A stretch of DNA of 64,000 nt from Craspedostauros australis (taxonomy: Eukaryota; Bacillariophyta; Bacillariophyceae; Mastogloiales; Achnanthaceae): the NCBI GenBank assembly GCA_026770025.1, contig JAMXDE010000011.1, positions 2,108,001 through 2,172,000 on the forward strand, in the 5' to 3' direction. Made by a program: the position numbers and the translations under genes. Of the stretch, positions 44,020 through 53,844 are shown piece by piece. Under the pieces are notes generated by a model. It was not told the DNA's origin and made no database searches. It saw only the letters and a program-made list of their open reading frames with translations. Each line of letters starts with the position of its first letter. Position 1 is the stretch's first letter.

Positions 44020-45646
44020 TCAAGGCTGTGCCTGTTTGCTCGCTTCTTGCTCTTGCTGTTCCTGTTCCTTCTTCTTTCGCTCCGCCTTCAGCATGTGCTC
44101 GAGATAGAATTCACCGGCCTTGTAGGAACTTCGCACCATCGGCCCGCTCGCCACGTACTTGAAACCCATGCTCTCGCCCACCTCGCGATAATGATCAAAA
44201 ACCTCCGGTTTGATGTACTCAACGATGGACAGATGGTGCTCCGTCGGTCGGAGGTACTGCCCGAAGGTCACGACGTCCACATCGATGTCGCGCAGATCCT
44301 GCATGGTTCGTCGCACCTCGTCTTCCGTCTCGCCAAGTCCCAGCATGATGCTTGTTTTGGTGTACAGCTCAGGGTTGGCTTTCTTGGCATGCTCCAGCGT
44401 GGACAGGCTCTGCTGGTATCCAGCTCGGGGATCGCGGACGAACTAAGGGCGAAAGGTGGCGGGGGGTCGTAATGATGATGACGATGATGATGAATTGGAA
44501 TCAAGTGAATGAAATTGCAGTCGAATTCAATTGCATGCGATTGCAGGGGGGACCAGATTTGAGTGTTTTGGGTTTGGTTGGTACAGCTGGTGCACACGCC
44601 CTCAAATGCTGCATGAAACAATGCCGCACTTGCACTTGTACCAGCACCGTAGCATAGTACATACATAACCAGCGCATTGAACTCACCTTTTGCAATCGCT
44701 CCACCGTTTCGACGTTGTGCGCATACACATCCAGGCCCGAAAATGCCAAGGTCTCCACGGCCTTGAGGTCGCCCTGAAAGTCCGACACCAGGCACTCCAC
44801 CAGCAGTTCCGGTTTCTTGTTCTTCATCAATTCCACCGTGTGGGCGAAATGCTGCGCCCCGCCATCGGGGATGTCATCGCGATCGACGCTGGTGAGGACG
44901 ATGTAATCCACGCCCCACTCGATGACAGCCTCGGCCGTCTTGAAGGGTTCGAATGGATCCGGCGGCGGCGGTTTGGAATCGGTGTTCACGGCGCAGAACA
45001 TGCACCCTCGTGTGCAGGTATCTCCCAGCAACATGATGGTGCCGGTGCCGCCATTCCAGCATTCGCCAATGTTGGGGCACTGCGCCTCTTCGCACACCGT
45101 GTTCAAGCTCAAACCTGAAAGGGATTCCTTCACTTTGGCGTATCGCGATTGTTCCAATTGCGATGGTGCCGGAACGCGGAACCAGGATGGACGCCCCTTT
45201 GGCATTTCCGCACCAACTTTGGGACGGACCAATTCTGTGTCTGCATGTGCTTCTGCATCTGCGTCTGACACCACGTTCGCCGCCAGCGATTTTGGCATCG
45301 GGAGCCCACCTCCGCCCTCAGATCCATCTCCGCGGCTGATCGAGTACGGAACTTCACCAACTGCATGATCATTACTGCCATTGCTGTCACCACTGGCATC
45401 GTCTCTCTTCTGTTTGTTAATTTTGCTTTGGGATTCCTCCGTGTCCATGCTTGCCACCCACAGCACTGGTCGGTGGCGGCTATTGCTTTGGATATCCAGC
45501 CGTGGCATCATTGTTCTTGATTCGGAAGCATCGATGCGAAAAGATGAGGATGCTCTGCCGTTGCTGCTATTGATGTCAAGTCCGCTGAACGCGTCCGCGG
45601 ATTGGATGGCCAACATCCAAGCGACGCAGCATAATCTCATGTTCAT
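44020..45646 (-). CDS. LIPA: Lipoyl synthase, plastid-type (radical SAM)
   Basis: Two exons, 45646-44687 and 44442-44020 (intron 244 bp), encode 460 residues ending in TGA. The enzyme inserts two sulfurs into octanoyl groups on 2-oxoacid dehydrogenase and glycine cleavage proteins. The auxiliary cluster cysteines are C185, C190 and C196 ([13 protein letters not shown]). The radical SAM CxxxCxxC is C211, C215, C218 (CTRGCMFC). [37 protein letters not shown] and the C-terminal RSSY follow. The N-terminus has a signal peptide-like core ending ADAFSG, which fits secondary-plastid import. The family is usually 290-380 residues; the excess is the leader and an acidic linker (80-140). A mitochondrial isoform would be expected elsewhere in the genome. 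Confidence 0.93.
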
Positions 45647-46109
45647 TGCCTCTGTGGTTGCCTCTGTGGTATTATCGTTGTTGGAGTACTGTCAGAAATG
45701 AACAGAAGAGGGGCTCAATCCAGGAATGGCTCTGCGGCGGTATCCTGTTGTGTGTGGTACTTGCGATGCTCGCGATTGTGCTTTGGGCAAGGAGTTGATG
45801 TCTCAGCCAAGATCCACCTCGAGGGATGGTTGTTGCCGCCATCGTTGTTGATGTCCAAAGAATTTGTTGATGGCAGAGAAGGTTGATTGACTTTGAAGTG
45901 CGTATCTGATTGGTCCGATGAGTCGATCCATAGGCTATGGATACGATCTAGAGAGAGACGTGGAGGAAACAGGGTGCGCATGGGCACAGTATTGGAAAGC
46001 TACTCTGCATCACCTTTAGTCTCCTCGAATCGATCCATCGCAGGCTGCATGTCCACACGCACGCTTGTTTCAAGCATGCTTGGTGCATCGTCGTGACTGT
46101 TGGCTATTT
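45647..46109. other. Upstream region of lipoyl synthase and 3' region of the ankyrin gene
   Basis: 463 bp. No ORF with a motif, no RNA gene and no notable repeat was found. Confidence 0.5.
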
Positions 46110-48161
46110 CTACCTCAACCTCATGCGATTCACCCCAGCGTATGGCTCCCACCTGTAGATATCCTTCTTGAAGGAGTCAACGTCTGGGTAGCTGACAGGT
46201 TGCAGCAGCCATGTTGGAATGCTGAGAGCCTGAGCTAATATCTCCAGGTGCTTGTCTCCCGTGGATTTGTCATTGGATTTCTCGTCGCCTCTATTCGCCC
46301 GTTGGCCAACATCGTGTGTACCACCATTATCATCATCATCATCATCATCATCTGCATGTCCATCCGCTTGTTCCAGTTGCCGCAGCTCGTCGTGAGCCTT
46401 TTGTGCGAGGGCCATTTCCATATCGGCCGCAGCCTTCCCAACCTCGACATGCCCTTCAACTCCCGCCAAATCGGATGGGCATTGTCCCTCGGAATCCGGA
46501 CCCACCAGTTGCAATGCCTTCCCAGCGGGTTGCCGATGCAGCACCGTTTCAACGTACCAAAGAAGCACGTCCATGTGACCACGCTGCGCGCACTTGTGAA
46601 GGATGGAATGCCCGTTGTTGTTGACGGTCGCCAGATCCACGCCGACCGAATGCAGCCACCGCAGACAATCCACGCCGCCGACGCCTTGCGCGCACCAAAG
46701 TGCGGCGTTGCAACCGAACTTGTTCGTGGATTGGACATCGCATCCATGTTCCAGCAGCAAGCGCAGGACGTCCAGATGGCCTTGCCAGGCCGCCCAGCAA
46801 AAGGCGCTGGTGCCATCGATGGTCAGCTTCTCCAGGTTCACCTTGCAATCCGTGATGAGGTACCGCACGATGTCCAAATGCCCGTTACGTGCGGACCAAT
46901 GCAACGGGGTGCGTCCCACGAAGGACCGTTTGCCATGCTGGGGTTGCTCCGCATCGCAACCGCACGTGGCGATGAGGTATTTCAGAATCTCTAATTCTCC
47001 GCACCCCGCTGCCCAGTGCATGAGGTAGGAACCATTGCGATCCTTTTCGCTGGCAGGATCGAAGTTGTTGTGATGAATGTGATACTGCAACGTCGTCATG
47101 TCACCGTCGCGGACACATTCGAAAGGATCCTTTATTTGCTTGCGTCGCTGTGGCGTTGGTGCATTGGTTTGGGCGCCGTCGTTGTTTGGCGGATCATCGC
47201 TCGTGCCGGGACCGGTTGGCACCATGAACTGGTCCAGCGTGGACTGCGGGGTGTACGGAATCATTGCCAAACCATGATTCCCGATCGATGCCGCATTGGA
47301 TGATGCATCGGAATGTTCGAGGCTGTGCGCACGCTGCTGGTGCCACCATAACCCCTTGCTGCCCTTGCACCACTTGGTGCAGTACGGGCATGGCAGTTTG
47401 TCGGCATTCCGCAAGACCTGGGCCCGGTAGTTGGTGACGATGAAGATAATGCCGGATGGATAGCAACGCACATCATTCGCGATGGCCTCATCGTGCAGCA
47501 GCTCCTCCAAATGGACAGCAAATAGCTCGCTGAACTGCCTCGGCGATGACAAGGTGCGTCGCAAACCCAAGTCAGACAGTGTGTAGATTTGTTGTTGTTG
47601 TTGCTGCTGCTGCTTCTGTTGCTGATCATTGGCGTTTGCCGTCCCAGCACCTCCCTCGTTGTTGCCATTGCCATTGCCATTGCCCTTGTTCTTCCTCCGT
47701 CTCCTTCTTTTCGTGGCCTTGGCGTCATCTTCGTTCGTGTTGCGATCATTGTCATTGTCGTTGTTGCCACTGTTGGCATTGTCACAGCTTTCACCTTGCG
47801 GCTGCGGCTGCGCCTGCTCTGGTACAGGAGTACGAGGATGTTGATGTTGATGACCTCGCCTTCGCTTCAGTCTGTGGAAGATGGTCGTGCAAATGCGCAC
47901 CTCGACATCATGCGGTGTGCCTTCCGGATCCGATGGATTCTTGGTGGTGAAGCTGATGGACTTGTCGATGATCTTTGGCAACGCCTCTGTCCTGTCCGCC
48001 TCCCAATCGTTATTGCCACCCAGAAACCGATCGAGCGCCTGCAGCACACATCGTCCCACTGTCTTCTTCACCACCGCAACGTCGTGAAGGGGCGATGTAT
48101 TAGTAACCGTATCTGTGCTTGTGGTTCCTGCCGAAGCAGCTTGTGCTGTCTCTTCCTGCAT
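46110..48161 (-). CDS. Ankyrin-repeat protein with a C2H2 zinc finger
   Basis: A single exon of 683 residues. The N-terminal 190 residues end in a basic, Asn/Gly-rich linker and a glutamine run. At about 255-277 is CPYCTKWCKGSKGLWWHQQRAH, a C2H2-like finger (C-x2-C, H-x4-H). From about 350 to 560 run ankyrin repeats, clearest at GRTPLHWSARNGHLDIVRYLI, GTSAFCWAAWQGHLDVLRLLLEHG and NNNGHSILHKCAQRGHMDVLLWYVE. A poly-Asp run precedes the C-terminal tail. This ankyrin type, with Trp in the repeat core (HWAAGCG, CWAAWQG), is frequent in diatoms. The finger suggests nucleic acid or protein binding; no target can be inferred. Confidence 0.8.
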   Translation of the reverse strand: MQEETAQAASAGTTSTDTVTNTSPLHDVAVVKKTVGRCVLQALDRFLGGNNDWEADRTEALPKIIDKSISFTTKNPSDPEGTPHDVEVRICTTIFHRLKRRRGHQHQHPRTPVPEQAQPQPQGESCDNANSGNNDNDNDRNTNEDDAKATKRRRRRKNKGNGNGNGNNEGGAGTANANDQQQKQQQQQQQQIYTLSDLGLRRTLSSPRQFSELFAVHLEELLHDEAIANDVRCYPSGIIFIVTNYRAQVLRNADKLPCPYCTKWCKGSKGLWWHQQRAHSLEHSDASSNAASIGNHGLAMIPYTPQSTLDQFMVPTGPGTSDDPPNNDGAQTNAPTPQRRKQIKDPFECVRDGDMTTLQYHIHHNNFDPASEKDRNGSYLMHWAAGCGELEILKYLIATCGCDAEQPQHGKRSFVGRTPLHWSARNGHLDIVRYLITDCKVNLEKLTIDGTSAFCWAAWQGHLDVLRLLLEHGCDVQSTNKFGCNAALWCAQGVGGVDCLRWLHSVGVDLATVNNNGHSILHKCAQRGHMDVLLWYVETVLHRQPAGKALQLVGPDSEGQCPSDLAGVEGHVEVGKAAADMEMALAQKAHDELRQLEQADGHADDDDDDDDNGGTHDVGQRANRGDEKSNDKSTGDKHLEILAQALSIPTWLLQPVSYPDVDSFKKDIYRWEPYAGVNRMRLR

Positions 48162-48646
48162 TGTGCGGTGGCAGAATGATGGACAGGGTGTTGCTGCGAT
48201 GGCTCAGTCAGTTGTCAGTCGTTGCCGATGGTTGGTTGAAGTTTGGTTGTGAGTTGGAGCGCCTCCGATTGGTGTTTGCGGAACACTTGGCTTCGTTCCT
48301 TGTCATGAGTACGGCCTGGTTACGACTATGCGAATGAGCACCCGCGCTCCACAAAAACCAGCATCACCTCTCGATGTCATCACTCGACGAGGAGTGTTCC
48401 ATGGTGCAGCACCATCCAAACAAGGCACAAGGGTGGAACAGTTCATTTGATTTGATTCGCTGTAACCGAAGTGGTATTATAGTCGTACATGTTCCCCTTT
48501 TAACTATTATACGGAGCATTGCAAGTCATGACTAGAGTTTTAGTATTGCTACCATTCACCCCCCGACAGATTGAGACCATCGCCGCACATGCTTCCGCTT
48601 GCTCGTCTTTGCTTTCGTTTGTTTGTTTCATTGCCGTACCGCACAC
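48162..48646. other. Upstream region of the ankyrin gene and 3' region of uS15
   Basis: 485 bp, with AT-rich stretch near 48470-48540 (TATTATAGTCGTACATG). No gene. Confidence 0.5.
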
Positions 48647-49102
48647 TTAGGCGACAAGGGTACTGGCGGTGGCGGACTCGTACTTCCAGTTAGCGGGAAG
48701 CTTACGGGTGGTACGGTAGTAACGCGCGAGGCGGTGGATTCTGGATTCGATGAGAATCAGACGGAACTTGGAGTCCTTGTCCTTGCGGTTCTTCTCCAAA
48801 TGCTTGCGGACCTGGACGGCCTTCTTGATGAGCATGTAGAGGTCCTCTGGGATCTCTGGGGCGAGTCCGTTGGCCTTGAGGATGCGGACAACCTTCTGGC
48901 CTGTGACGGACTTGACCTGGGCGATACCGTGGGAGTCACGAAGGATGACACCGATCTGGGATGGGGTGAGTCCCTTCTTGGCCAGCTTGCAGATCTCCTT
49001 CTCCACGTCGGTGGCGGAGATCTTCAACCATGATGGTGGTGTGCGCTTGTATGGGAGGGCACTCTTGGAGATACCCTTTCCTGGTGCGTGCATGCGACCC
49101 AT
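48647..49102 (-). CDS. RPS13: Small-subunit ribosomal protein uS15 (RPS13)
   Basis: 151 residues, exactly the usual eukaryotic length, from [12 protein letters not shown] to the TAA stop. Conserved blocks: [73 protein letters not shown]. It binds 18S rRNA in the 40S subunit. The frame stays open upstream of the ATG, but that stretch has no homology, and CCAAACAG just before the ATG could be the acceptor of a 5' UTR intron. Divergent from eS4. Confidence 0.97.
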   Translation of the reverse strand: MGRMHAPGKGISKSALPYKRTPPSWLKISATDVEKEICKLAKKGLTPSQIGVILRDSHGIAQVKSVTGQKVVRILKANGLAPEIPEDLYMLIKKAVQVRKHLEKNRKDKDSKFRLILIESRIHRLARYYRTTRKLPANWKYESATASTLVA

Positions 49103-50364
49103 TCTGTTTGGCAGCAAATATAGTGTAACAGGACGGCAGACCAGTTTGATGTTTTGTGTGGGCGTGTGTCGTTGGACGTTTGGGTGATGAAAGGCAAGGG
49201 TTAGCATTCGTGCATTCCGATTCCAACTCTTCTTTTCCTTCCTACTGAAAGCCACTTGATCAATGGATCTCGTCTCTGGAAACAGTCCACAACACAGGAA
49301 CGCAAACACGTGCAGCCTCATGTTGCAGATGCGCGCCATGACGAGCACCGCCACACACTCAACCAAGCTTTCCCAACCACCACCATCTGTCATGATGTCA
49401 TTCATTGCACGCACAACTCCACCCCGTCTCCAACACATTTGCATTGGGGTGAGGTGCGTTGCGGTGAACGACCAGAAGCCGATGCTCATCGCATGAACCA
49501 CAATTCAGCCGCGCTGTATGCGGAGCTGATGTTTTGCTGAACGTGGTCTGATGGGCTTGCAGGATCATGATCTTGATGATGGTGGCGTTGCCCCGAGGAG
49601 CAAGTCACTCCATCACCACTGCGGTGTGGGTGGATGCATGGAGTCCATGCCTGCTCGCTTGGTTGGCTGATTATCGGTAGGCTGGCTGTGTGTGTGTGTG
49701 CGTGTGTGGGTGATCGTCATAGTGCAGAAGGCAGCAAACCTGCATCGCCGATGCCTCAATTCATCAACCAATCCACAGCCTGGCTGTTGGCGTTGGTGAC
49801 TTCATGATCGCATCGTAAGCAATGCAGCACTGGCTCGACTCACTTGATGTAGTGTTGGTTGTTGGTGGTAGAGGGGGGAGGGGGAGAGGGGAAAAGGCAA
49901 GGCAAACGATGCAAGTTGCTTGGTTGTTGTTTTGTGCGATGGATCGTCGTGCCGCAACACCGCAGAACAACGCGCAACCAACAACACCAGACGCAACGAA
50001 ACAAAGCAAAGGGGGTTGGTGATGTCGATGTCGGCGTCCAGAACGGCTCGACACACACGGACTTCGACGAGTCGTTGTCCACCCTTTTTTGCTCGTGTTG
50101 CCGACCAGCGCGGATTTTTACCGTCCTACTAAAACATGGTCGACGGACAGACGGTGCCTAATTTTGCGTGTTGTTTTCGCCAATTGGGGCGTCTGTTGTG
50201 GTTGGTTTTGGTGGAAGGCGTGAGAGAGAGCAACAACAACGAAGGGATCTGCGACCGCTTCGCAACAACAGGCACCGCCATCGTCAGGTTGCCCAAAACG
50301 CGTCAAGAAAAAGCCCAACCAGGACACTCCACATCGTACCAGTCGGAAGAAGTCAAGATCAACC
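49103..50364. promoter_or_regulatory. Divergent promoter region of uS15 and eS4
   Basis: 1.26 kb. Includes a TG-rich run near 49688-49712, a G-rich purine stretch near 49869-49905 and the leaders of both genes. ORFs here are short, without motifs. A shared control region for two ribosomal protein genes is inferred from orientation. Confidence 0.5.
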
Positions 50365-50792
50365 ATGTGAGTGGAGGTAACGATCATGCTCCCTTGATGC
50401 ACGGTTGGATGCAGGCGTGCAAGAGACGATGAGAATGAGACTTCGAATGACGATGGGGATTGATGATGTGATGGAGCAAATGGGGGCGCAGTGCAACAAG
50501 ACAACATGCTGGATGGCCTCAAGTTGTCGACAACGAGGCGTACAGCAGCAGGACCACCAGTCAAGCCAGCGCAACTTGCCCAACTCGATGTGCGCAACCG
50601 AAACGCTCCACCAGCATGGCCATGTTTGCTCACGCTATTTCCTGTTCCGCTTCTTCCGTTCCGTTCTCGCAAACGCCACGCCCGTTGTTGCTGTTGTTTG
50701 TTATCGCGTTGACGTCCCGACACCTACGATCACGATGAACAACATCGATTGGCTGAACATCTGCTCTGCAACCATGTTCCGATGCACACAGG
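50365..50792 (+). other. Initiator codon of eS4 split by a 425-bp intron (AT|G)
   Basis: Intron 50367-50791 has donor GTGAGT and acceptor CACACAG. Splicing creates ACCATGCCACGC. Confidence 0.85.
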
Positions 50793-51575
50793 CCACGCGG
50801 ACCACGAAAGCACCAGAAGCGCCTCTCGGCGCCAAGCCACTGGAACCTCGGAAAGATGGGAGGTGTCTGGGCACCACGCCCATCCCCAGGTCCACACAAG
50901 CTCCGTGAGTGCATCCCAATGAGCATCATCCTGCGTGATCGTCTTAAGTACGCCCTCACAGGAAAGGAGTGCATGCAGATCTGCATGGAGCGCTGCGTCA
51001 AGGTCGACGGCAAGGTCCGCACCGACCACAACTACCCAGCAGGTTTCATGGATGTCATTGAATTGGACAAGGCCAACGACCGATTCCGATTGCTCTTTGA
51101 CACCAAGGGACGTTACGTTCTGCACAGAATCGAGAGAGAGGAGGCCCAGTACAAGCTGTGCCGCGTCAACAAGGTTTACGTCAGCGCCAACAAGATCCCT
51201 GTCGCTGTCACACACGACGGACGCTCCCTCCGATACCCTGATCCAGATGCCAAGGTCAACGACACCGTCAAGGTCGATATCAGCACAGGAAAGATGTCTG
51301 ACATCCTCAAGTTTGAATTGGGCGCCCTCGTCATGATCACCCGCGGACACAACGCCGGACGCGTTGGATCCCTCATGCACATCGAGAAGCACGACGGTTC
51401 CTTCTCTATCGTCACCATCAAGGATTCCAAGGGTAACTCCTTCGCCACCCGTCTCGGAAACGTTTTCGTTATCGGAACCGGCACCAAGCCACAGGTTTCA
51501 CTGCCAAAGGGACGCGGAATCAAGAAGACCATCCTCCAGGAAAGAGACGAGCTCATCAAGGCTGGTATGATCTAG
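50365..51575 (+). CDS. RPS4: Small-subunit ribosomal protein eS4 (RPS4)
   Basis: Join of 50365-50366 and 50792-51575 gives 261 residues. The first two bases of the start codon (AT) end exon 1 at ...CAACCAT|GTGAGT, and the G opens exon 2 after CACACAG. The result reads [18 protein letters not shown], matching the family N-terminus. Without this join the frame starts only at an internal Met (MGGVWAPRP) and lacks 21 conserved residues. Other blocks: [60 protein letters not shown] and [15 protein letters not shown], the KOW/S4 core. It is part of the 40S body. The stop is TAG. Confidence 0.95.
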
Positions 51576-52846
51576 ACAAACATAAATAGTAAAGAAACAA
51601 GCAAACAAACAAATACCCAAAAGTTGGATAAATTAGAATCACCTACGAGAAGAGCATAGTACAGTAGCTTGGATACAACACATGCTTGCTTGTTCGGAGA
51701 TGTTGTTTGCCATTCTGGGGTGGTAGAGGATGGCCCCAGGGCAGAAGCAAACTCCCACAGTGAACGATCTACTCGCTGCAGAAGAGGTATGCGCTCTATT
51801 CGTCATCGATGCTACTTTGACCACGCGACCTCCTCGGAAGAGCAGTGATCACAGGAACAAGAATAGCTTTCTCTCCTTTCTCTGGAGAGAGGCAGAGGGA
51901 GCCAGGAACCCAAGTACCACTACTGCTGTCACCCTACGGACGTTCTATCGTCTTATACATGAGATAGTCGTCCTCTACATGGTCCAGCATTGCTTATTTT
52001 GTGAATAGTAATAGTATAGTAGTAGTAGTAAAATGCAATAGTTATGTGCACGAGTATGCACAAGAGGTGCCAACATTTCGCTCTGCATCTCTCTAGAGAC
52101 ATGCGGAAGTCTACAATCTTCTTTCGGCGATTGCGAATCGACTCGGTCGACTAGTCTTACCACTTCACTTCGTACTATTTTCGTGACAGCCGTGGAAGAA
52201 CGGACAGACTTGCGATTGCGGTCTCGAGTTTTGCCTTGGCTGTTTTCCTTTGTCGACGAATGTCGCGATGGTCTCAACCGACGTTGACAACCGCAACAAG
52301 AGCAACACCAACAACGGCGCCGACAACGACAAAAGCAGATTGCCTGTGTGAATACCCCCGCAGGTACGGAACGAACGTGGTGTGTTGTGACGGATGACGC
52401 CGACCATGGCGGTGCCAACGATTGCGGAGATGCAGATGGCTTGGATCAATCCATCATGCAACGCTGTTGGGTGTTGGATGTAGCCAGACGCGTCGTTCAT
52501 GAAGACGGCCTGGATGGGAACGAAGCAAGCAAGAAGCAAGAGCTGCGTGACACTCGTTAACGGCCCAGTGACCAACGCACACGCCCCATCTCCAAAGTGC
52601 GCTGCGATGATATGGCCCAAAGTCCTTTCCAAATGCGATGCAACATGATGCACAACCAGCGAGAACCAAAAACTCATCATTGATCCTGTTTGCCTCCTTG
52701 ACTATTCCCATCGTTCACATGCGCACTTTCACGCATACTCGTTCATCCACTGACGACAACACTCGCCTGGGAAACGCACGATCAACCAAAACGAACGGAC
52801 GGAACCAACTTGCGCAGATAGCTCATACACAGTACAAACAGAAAAG
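51576..52846. other. Region between eS4 and eS19
   Basis: 1.27 kb holding the eS4 3' end (AT-rich; TAGTAGTAGTAG near 52014-52030) and the eS19 upstream region. A possible minus-strand membrane protein ORF is listed separately. Confidence 0.5.
52165..52680 (-). CDS. Possible small membrane protein (hypothetical)
   Basis: A 171-codon frame, divergent from eS19. It has three hydrophobic stretches (VTQLLLLACFVPIQAVF, GLIQAICISAIVGTAMVGVI, LLLSLSAPLLVLLLL) and a polar C-terminal tail. No family was recognised. It starts at a pair of ATGs (MMSFWFSLVVHH). Residue composition is more protein-like than the neighbouring chance ORFs, but there is no homology support and it could be noise. Confidence 0.3.
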   Translation of the reverse strand: MMSFWFSLVVHHVASHLERTLGHIIAAHFGDGACALVTGPLTSVTQLLLLACFVPIQAVFMNDASGYIQHPTALHDGLIQAICISAIVGTAMVGVIRHNTPRSFRTCGGIHTGNLLLSLSAPLLVLLLLRLSTSVETIATFVDKGKQPRQNSRPQSQVCPFFHGCHENSTK

Positions 52847-53317
52847 ATGTCTGAAGAACGTGGAATTTGCGTCCGTGATGTCGCGGCGGCTGACTTCATC
52901 GAGGCATATGCCGAGCACTTGAAGAACTCTGACAAATTTGAATTGCCAGTGTGGTCCGACACTGTGAAGACCGGCGTGTTCAAGGAGCTTGCCCCATACG
53001 GCGATGACTGGTACTACATCCGCGCCGCCTCTATCGCCCGCAAGGTGTACTTGAGACCTGGAATCGGAATCGGAATGCTCCAGAAATGGTACGGAGGTGG
53101 ATACAGACGTGGAACACGATGCGTCCACTTCCGCAAGTCCGCTTCTGGTGTTATCAGATCCGTCCTCATTCAGCTGCAGGAGATGAGAGTCGTCGAACCG
53201 CTCCCAGACGGCGGACGCCGAGTGACAACCGTTGGACAGCAGGATCTTGACCGTATTGCCGGATCCGTCTTCAGAGCAGGAGAAGAGGACGAAGACAGCG
53301 ATAGCGACGACGAGTAA
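52847..53317 (+). CDS. RPS19: Small-subunit ribosomal protein eS19 (RPS19)
   Basis: A single exon of 156 residues ending in TAA. Conserved blocks: VRDVAAADFIEAYAEHLK, KFELPVWSDTVKTG, ELAPYGDDWYYIRAASIARK, YLRPGIGIGMLQKWYGG and RKSASGVIRSVLIQLQEM, then the final QQDLDRIAG. It ends in an acidic Glu/Asp/Ser tail that is longer than usual. It acts in 40S maturation and sits in the subunit head. The third small-subunit ribosomal protein gene within 4.7 kb, same strand as eS4. Confidence 0.97.
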   Translation: MSEERGICVRDVAAADFIEAYAEHLKNSDKFELPVWSDTVKTGVFKELAPYGDDWYYIRAASIARKVYLRPGIGIGMLQKWYGGGYRRGTRCVHFRKSASGVIRSVLIQLQEMRVVEPLPDGGRRVTTVGQQDLDRIAGSVFRAGEEDEDSDSDDE

Positions 53318-53844
53318 ACTAAAACCTGAAGAAACAAAGAGCCCGACAAGACAATCCAACTCTTTCTCTCTCCCTCTCTGGAGACTGTGCTCCACGCGAT
53401 CATGCTTGAAGTGCTTCCATCGCTGCGAATGTTTCGATGTTGTACGAGTATTAGTATGTAATGGCGCTGGGCAGAACCTAATAGTATCCTGACTTTCCGA
53501 ATGTTTCGCCTGAGGTCAAGTGCCGCGTGCAGGAAGCACCGCGAGTCCGAAGCATCATCATCTGCAGACAAGAGGCTCTCCCTTTTCCCTCATGAGAGAA
53601 GAGTGGTAGATACCATAGTTCACAAAGTAGAGTACGTAGAGTACTTCTACCTGCCGCACTCATGAGTGCCTCTCGCGTTGTGAAGTATTCGTACGGCTCT
53701 TCATGTCCTTCATGTGCCCTGTATTATCACCAGGACTATCACTTTCACTCGAAGATGTTGTATTCTTACTCTCCGTCTTATGATTTTAGTCTTTAGTCTC
53801 ACTTACACTTCCTCCCACTCCATCCCGCTGCACTCCGATTCAAC
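53318..53844. other. Convergent 3' region, eS19 / TPR protein
   Basis: 527 bp with TTGTACGAGTATTAG about 125 bp after the eS19 stop and GTAGAGTACGTAGAGTACTTC near 53627. No gene. Confidence 0.5.
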
